DNA of 11,540 nt from positions 1 through 11,540 of the forward strand of contig JAGRJA010000070.1 in the NCBI GenBank assembly GCA_020443005.1, written 5' to 3'. This document shows, one piece after another, positions 7,799-11,540 of the stretch. The DNA comes from Pseudomonadales bacterium (GTDB lineage Bacteria > Pseudomonadota > Gammaproteobacteria > Pseudomonadales > UBA7239). A program made the translations under genes and the position numbers. How positions within the stretch are numbered: position 1 is the first letter of the stretch; each line of letters starts with the position of its first letter. The notes under the pieces were generated by a model, which did no database searches, was not told the DNA's origin, and saw only the letters and a program-made list of their open reading frames with translations.

Positions 7799-7820
7799 GT
7801 GCCCTGAAAACACAGGGTGC
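7799..7820 (+). other. Hairpin in the prfB leader
   Basis: CCCTG (7802-7806) pairs with CAGGG (7813-7817) across an AAAACA loop. Two wobble pairs and a terminal G-C extend the stem to 8 pairs in RNA. It lies between the candidate promoter and the prfB start and is not followed by a U-run, so it is not a terminator. A role in mRNA stability or translation is possible but unproven. Confidence 0.4.
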
Positions 7821-7850
7821 ATGATCGCTTTAAACGGAACCCGCTCAATT

Positions 7851-8946
7851 ATGGAAACCGCACCGCTTTTTCATCAAATCGACGACCTTCGTCAGAGAAC
7901 CGATGTTCTCAGGGGGTACCTTTGACTACGCCAATAAAAAAGAGCGCCTGATCGAGGTAGAGCTGGAACTGGGCGAACCTTCTGTCTGGGATGAACCGGA
8001 ACGGGCGCAGGCACTGGGTCGTGAGAGAGCGTCGCTGGAGTCGGTTGTTGCAACAATTGATGCGATGGACAGTGGCCTGAATGACCTCGCCGATTTGCTC
8101 GAACTGGCTGTTGAGGAGAATGATGCCGACACGGTTGCCGCTGTTGAAGCTGATGTGGATACGCTGGAAGAGCGTTTGCAAGAGCTGGAATTTCGTCGCA
8201 TGTTTTCAGGTGAAATGGATGAAAACAACTGCTTTCTGGATATTCAGGCAGGTTCCGGGGGTACTGAAGCGCAGGACTGGGCCGAAATGTTGTTGCGGCA
8301 ATACTTGCGCTGGGGCGAGAGAAAAGGTTTCAAAACCGAACTGATGGAAGTGTCTGCCGGCGATGTGGCCGGTATCAAGGGTGCAACTATCCGTTTTGAG
8401 GGTGAATATGCTTTCGGCTGGTTGCGGACTGAAACCGGTGTTCACCGGCTGGTACGCAAGTCGCCTTTTGATTCGGGTAACCGTCGTCACACATCTTTTG
8501 CCGCCGTGTTTGTTTCGCCGGAAATTGACGACAATATCGAAATCGATATCAATCCGGCAGATTTGCGTATCGATACCTACCGGTCATCCGGTGCTGGTGG
8601 GCAGCATGTCAACACTACCGACTCCGCTGTCCGTATCACCCATGTGCCAACCAATACCGTTGTGCAGTGCCAGAACCAGCGTTCACAGCACGCCAACAAG
8701 GATTTCGCCTTCAAGCAGTTACGCGCCAAACTCTATGAACTTGAAATGATGAAGCGAACTGAGAAAGCGCAGGCACTTGAAGACAGCAAGACCGATATCG
8801 GTTGGGGTAGCCAGATTCGCTCCTATGTGCTGGACGATCAGCGTATCAAGGATCTTCGTACCCATGTACAAACCAGTAACTGTCAGGCTGTGCTTGATGG
8901 GCATATTGATAATTTCATTGAAGCCAGCCTGAAAATGGGCTTGTAA
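7851..8946 (+). CDS. prfB: Peptide chain release factor 2, expressed by programmed +1 frameshift
   Basis: RF2 recognises UGA and UAA stop codons and triggers peptide release on the ribosome. Translation starts at the ATG at 7851 (METAPLFHQIDDLRQRTDVL) and runs 24 codons to CTT at 7920-7922, where an in-frame TGA (7923-7925) follows. Skipping T7923 resumes reading at GAC (7924), giving DYANKKERL and a 364-residue protein, one shorter than E. coli RF2. The stop-codon-recognition tripeptide SPF is at 204-206 and the catalytic GGQ at 249-251, both offset by one from E. coli as expected. The residue matching E. coli K-12 Thr246 is Ser, as in many other bacteria. It is followed by lysS after 29 bases, an arrangement shared with E. 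coli. The coordinates span both parts of the shifted reading frame. Confidence 0.97.
7911..7926 (+). promoter_or_regulatory. RF2 autoregulatory +1 frameshift site
   Basis: AGGGGGTACCTTTGAC contains the internal Shine-Dalgarno-like AGGGGG, the slippery CTT codon and the TGA followed by C, a poor termination context. The known E. coli element differs only by TAT in place of TAC. When RF2 is scarce the ribosome pauses at TGA and shifts +1, so RF2 controls its own synthesis. The site is seen directly and the mechanism is established for prfB. Confidence 0.97.
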
Positions 8947-8975
8947 ATTCGCAAAGTGATAAAGGGTATTCCGGC

Positions 8976-10481
8976 ATGACTGAAAAAAATGAAACTGCAA
9001 GGGTTTCCACCGAAGATGAAAACAAACTGATTGCCGAGCGACGCAACAAGCTCAAACATATTCGCGAAACACGGCAAGTGGCCTTCCCGAATGATTTTCG
9101 TCGCAGTGATTACACGATTGATTTGCAAAAAGAGCTGGGGGAGAAAGACAAGCTGGCACTGGAAACACTGAATCGTCGTGCAGCGGTGGCCGGGCGCCTG
9201 ATGGCAAAGCGAGGGCCTTTTCTGGTATTACAGGATGTCAAGGGGCGTATACAGCTTTATGTCGATCGAAATGGCCTGAGTGATGAGCAGCAAGCGGATA
9301 TAAAAAGCTGGGATATCGGCGATATTGTCGGGGCGGAAGGCCCCGTGCATAAATCGGGCAAGGGTGATTTGTATGTCAATATGGATAACGCTGTTCTGTT
9401 GACCAAGTCGCTGCGTCCGCTTCCTGACAAGTATCATGGCCTGTCGGACACAGAGCTTCGTTATCGCCAGCGTTATGTCGATCTCATCATGAACGAGGAC
9501 GCACGGCGGGTGTTTGCCATTCGTGCCACTGTGATTGATGCCATTCGCGACTACCTTACCGACCGGGATTTCATGGAGGTGGAAACACCCATGATGCAAA
9601 CCATTCCCGGTGGAGCAACCGCTAAACCTTTCGTTACTTACCATAATGCGCTGGATATCGAAATGTATCTGCGAATTGCGCCCGAGTTATACCTGAAGCG
9701 CCTTGTTGTTGGCGGTTTTGAGCGCGTTTTTGAGATCAACCGCAATTTCAGAAATGAAGGTTTGTCTACCCGCCATAACCCCGAATTTACCATGCTCGAG
9801 TTTTATCAGGCCTATGCCGATTATCGTGACCTGATGGACACGACCGAGAACATGCTGCGCTATGTCGCTGAACGCGCACTGGGTGGGTGTCAGTTCAGTG
9901 CACAAGGTATCGACTACGACTTTTCAAAACCGTTTCAGCGCATCACCGTGTTTGATTCGATTTTGCAGTTTAACCCTGATTTGAAAGCCGAAGATATTCA
10001 AACGCTTGACGCGGCGAGAAGCGTGGCTCAGAAATTGGGAATTCCGCTCAAGCCCTCTTATGGGCTTGGAAAAGTGCAAATTGAAATTTTTGAGAAAACG
10101 GTCGAGCATCGTCTTGAGCAGCCAACATTTATCACTGAGTACCCGACGGAAGTTTCACCACTGGCACGCCGCAATGACAATAACCCTTTTGTGACAGACC
10201 GTTTCGAGTTCTTTGTGGGTGGGCGTGAGCTTGCCAACGGTTTTTCCGAGCTTAATGATGCTGAAGACCAGGCGCAGCGCTTTCAGCAGCAGGTCGCTGA
10301 AAAGGATGCCGGTGATGATGAGGCAATGCATTATGATGCCGATTATGTCGCGGCACTCGAATATGGTTTGCCTCCGACAGCCGGTGAGGGGATCGGTATT
10401 GATCGCTTGGTGATGCTGCTGACCGATTCGGCCTCTATTCGCGATGTTTTGTTGTTTCCGCATATGCGTCCCCAAGCCTAG
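8976..10481 (+). CDS. lysS: Lysine--tRNA ligase (class II)
   Basis: This 501-residue enzyme charges tRNA-Lys with lysine in the cytoplasm and is close in length to E. coli LysS (505). The N-terminal part (about 65-150) is the OB-fold anticodon-binding domain (VAGRLMAKRG, FLVLQD). The class II catalytic core follows: the motif 1 region with DFMEVETPMMQTIPGGATAKPF near 198-219, motif 2 FRNEGLSTRHNPEFTMLE (258-275), the lysine-pocket region YPTEVSPLA (389-397) and GGRELANGFSELND (415-428), and motif 3 GEGIGIDRLVMLL (470-482). All are intact. The ATG at 8976 has a good AAGGG ribosome binding site at 8962-8966. It lies 29 bases after prfB and 11 bases before ung, with no terminator on either side, so the three genes are probably one transcript. 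Confidence 0.98.
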   Translation: MTEKNETARVSTEDENKLIAERRNKLKHIRETRQVAFPNDFRRSDYTIDLQKELGEKDKLALETLNRRAAVAGRLMAKRGPFLVLQDVKGRIQLYVDRNGLSDEQQADIKSWDIGDIVGAEGPVHKSGKGDLYVNMDNAVLLTKSLRPLPDKYHGLSDTELRYRQRYVDLIMNEDARRVFAIRATVIDAIRDYLTDRDFMEVETPMMQTIPGGATAKPFVTYHNALDIEMYLRIAPELYLKRLVVGGFERVFEINRNFRNEGLSTRHNPEFTMLEFYQAYADYRDLMDTTENMLRYVAERALGGCQFSAQGIDYDFSKPFQRITVFDSILQFNPDLKAEDIQTLDAARSVAQKLGIPLKPSYGLGKVQIEIFEKTVEHRLEQPTFITEYPTEVSPLARRNDNNPFVTDRFEFFVGGRELANGFSELNDAEDQAQRFQQQVAEKDAGDDEAMHYDADYVAALEYGLPPTAGEGIGIDRLVMLLTDSASIRDVLLFPHMRPQA

Positions 10482-10528
10482 AGAGCGGGCTGGTGGCTGA
10501 ACCACAGGCTTCGGGAAAACCCGCTCTC
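10481..10528 (+). promoter_or_regulatory. RNA stem-loop enclosing the ung ribosome binding site and start
   Basis: GAGAGCGGG (10481-10489) and CCCGCTCTC (10520-10528) form a perfect 9-base-pair stem. Inside it, GTGG (10493-10496) pairs with CCAC (10502-10505), so the ung GTG start codon is itself in a small hairpin. The outer left arm begins with the last base of the lysS TAG and contains the only purine-rich stretch that could be the ung ribosome binding site. There is no U-run, so it is not a terminator. Ribosomes finishing lysS would be expected to open it. The pairing is seen; the regulatory role is inferred. Confidence 0.5.
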
Positions 10529-11197
10529 AAGCTGCACCCTTCCTGGCAACAGGTAATCGGTAGCGAATTTGAACAACCTTATATGCAGCAGCTTCGCGCT
10601 TTTTTGGCGACTGAAAAAGCGGCAGGCAAGGTTATCTACCCGCCGGGTTCGCTCTGGTTTAATGCGCTCAACAGCACTCCTTTCGATAAAGTGAAAGTAG
10701 TGCTGATCGGGCAGGATCCCTACCACGGGCCAAACCAGGCGCACGGCTTGTGTTTTTCGGTCATGCCGGGAGTGCCATTCCCACCTTCCTTGCAAAATAT
10801 ATTCAAGGAATTGCAGCAGGATCTGGGTATGCCGATACCGGCAAGTGGCTGTTTACAACACTGGGCAGAACAAGGTGTGCTTTTGCTGAATGCCGTGCTG
10901 ACCGTTGAGCAGGCGAAAGCGGGTTCCCATCAGGGCAAGGGGTGGGAAAGGTTTACTGATGCCGTGATTGATGTCTTGAATAAAAACAGAGAGGGTCTGG
11001 TGTTTTTGTTGTGGGGCGCCTATGCGCAAAAAAAGGGGGCTATGATCGATCGGCAGCGGCATCTGGTGTTGCAGTCTCCCCATCCGTCACCCCTTTCAGC
11101 GCACCGGGGGTTTTTTGGCAATCATCATTTTTCCCGGGCCAATCAATGGCTGCAGAATCACGGTAACAGGCCCATCGACTGGTCACTTGTCAGCTAG
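10493..11197 (+). CDS. ung: Uracil-DNA glycosylase (family 1)
   Basis: This 234-residue protein (E. coli Ung is 229) removes uracil from DNA to begin base-excision repair. The water-activating motif GQDPYHGP is at 73-80 with catalytic Asp75. PPSLQNIFKE (97-106), LLLNAVLTV (130-138), FLLWGAYAQKKG (171-182) and the DNA-intercalation loop HPSPLSAHRGFF (197-208) with its catalytic histidine are all intact. The start is taken as GTG at 10493, giving MAEPQASGK. The next in-frame ATG (codon 31) would remove conserved N-terminal sequence. The ribosome binding site is weak (GAGAG at 10481-10485) and lies within the stem described separately. With only 11 bases after lysS, expression probably depends on lysS translation. 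recJ, also a repair gene, is on the same strand but about 7.7 kb away, so a functional link is not implied. Confidence 0.96.
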   Translation: MAEPQASGKPALKLHPSWQQVIGSEFEQPYMQQLRAFLATEKAAGKVIYPPGSLWFNALNSTPFDKVKVVLIGQDPYHGPNQAHGLCFSVMPGVPFPPSLQNIFKELQQDLGMPIPASGCLQHWAEQGVLLLNAVLTVEQAKAGSHQGKGWERFTDAVIDVLNKNREGLVFLLWGAYAQKKGAMIDRQRHLVLQSPHPSPLSAHRGFFGNHHFSRANQWLQNHGNRPIDWSLVS

Positions 11198-11285
11198 CAT
11201 TTCACTGATGCCCCCATCGTTACCGCTAATGCCTGCGCTCTGGTTTGCGAGCTGTGGCTTGTGTTATCGTAATATCCCATTTGGC

Positions 11286-11294
11286 TGTTATAAC
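11286..11294 (+). promoter_or_regulatory. Candidate extended -10 promoter (TGTTATAAC)
   Basis: TATAAC (11289-11294) matches five of six -10 consensus bases and is preceded by TGT, the extended -10 signature TGn. GTTATAAC (11287-11294) is also an 8-base palindrome, and ACGATA (11293-11298) mirrors TATCGT (11265-11270). No good -35 is present. Transcription would start near 11301, only about two bases before the likely TTG start of the downstream gene. Confidence 0.4.
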
Positions 11295-11302
11295 GATATT
11301 CC

Positions 11303-11540
11303 TTGAACCGTTTTTTTACATTTCTGGGCAAACGACTTGCGCTTTATCTCAATGCGCCGCGGCAGGACTATGCCGGTTTTTCGGTGGCCAACGCAAGTAT
11401 ACTCAGGCAACATCTACGCCCCGGAGATGTGCTGCTCGTTGAAGGCAACAGTCGTATTTCAACAGCCATTAAATACCTGACACAGTCAACCTGGTCCCAT
11501 GCTGCGTTATATGTGGGTGATGAGGGGCCAAAGAGTCTGC
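11303..11540 (+). CDS. YiiX/YebB-like NlpC/P60 cysteine hydrolase, N-terminal part (cut by window edge)
   Basis: The open frame runs from a stop at 11291 to the end of the window. The likely start is TTG at 11303, giving NRFFTFLGKRLALYLNAPR, then LRPGDVLLVEGNSRIS (38-53) and IKYLTQSTWSHAALYVGD (56-73). GDVLLVEGN...STAIKYLTQS-WSHAALYVG is typical of the permuted NlpC/P60-like YiiX/YebB family (PF05708). In this fold the His in SHAALYVG (residue 66) is the likely catalytic histidine and the nucleophilic cysteine comes later, outside the window. Such proteins are thought to hydrolyse amide or acyl bonds, but the substrate here is unknown. No ribosome binding site precedes the TTG; CTG at 11324 or GTG at 11384 are alternatives. 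It follows ung by 105 bases with no clear terminator, so it may be transcribed from its own promoter, by read-through, or both. Confidence 0.75.
   Translation, partial: MNRFFTFLGKRLALYLNAPRQDYAGFSVANASILRQHLRPGDVLLVEGNSRISTAIKYLTQSTWSHAALYVGDEGPKSL

Noticed and set aside
7903..8946. prfB as a single uninterrupted gene starting at ATG 7903
   Set aside because: The classical frameshift site and the conserved N-terminus from ATG 7851 show that the protein is made from two overlapping frames.

Overview
The window looks like chromosomal DNA of a gammaproteobacterium, possibly a Cellvibrionales- or Alteromonadales-type environmental species. The evidence is the housekeeping content (hemL, thiE, recJ, prfB, lysS, ung), the RF2 gene with the standard programmed frameshift, the prfB-lysS pair, and a large secreted multidomain protein of a kind common in marine and soil gammaproteobacteria. 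The lineage below class level is an inference. No tRNA, rRNA, CRISPR array, insertion sequence or phage gene was seen.

Left part (1-2746): the minus strand carries thiE followed by the start of hemL, cut by the window edge. These are thiamine phosphate synthase and the glutamate-1-semialdehyde aminomutase of tetrapyrrole synthesis. recJ, the single-strand DNA exonuclease, is divergent on the plus strand. The 132-bp gap between thiE and recJ holds a 13-bp inverted repeat built from -10-like sequences.

Middle part (2747-7577): two accessory genes converge on one bidirectional terminator. The plus-strand gene encodes a 995-residue secreted protein. It has a signal peptide, two tandem CHRD domains, an unassigned middle region with the only two cysteines of the mature protein, two calcium-loop motifs, and six FG-GAP/VCBS-type repeats of about 50 residues. 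The minus-strand gene encodes a membrane-anchored hybrid histidine kinase with a receiver domain and almost no periplasmic part. In E. coli recJ, prfB and lysS are adjacent. Here these two genes lie between recJ and prfB.

Right part (7578-11540): prfB (RF2, read through an in-frame TGA by +1 frameshifting), lysS (lysyl-tRNA synthetase) and ung (uracil-DNA glycosylase) are closely spaced on the plus strand and are probably one operon. A -35/-10 candidate precedes prfB. The ung start is a GTG codon 11 bases after the lysS stop. It sits inside a predicted RNA hairpin that also covers its weak ribosome binding site, which suggests translational coupling to lysS. The window ends inside a gene for a YiiX/YebB-like NlpC/P60 cysteine hydrolase, which probably starts at a TTG just after an extended -10 promoter.

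Most of the window is ordinary core genome. The parts most worth a second look are the architecture of the secreted protein, its placement with the kinase inside a conserved housekeeping neighbourhood, and the RNA structure at the lysS-ung junction. I see no convincing evidence of an entirely new biological system.
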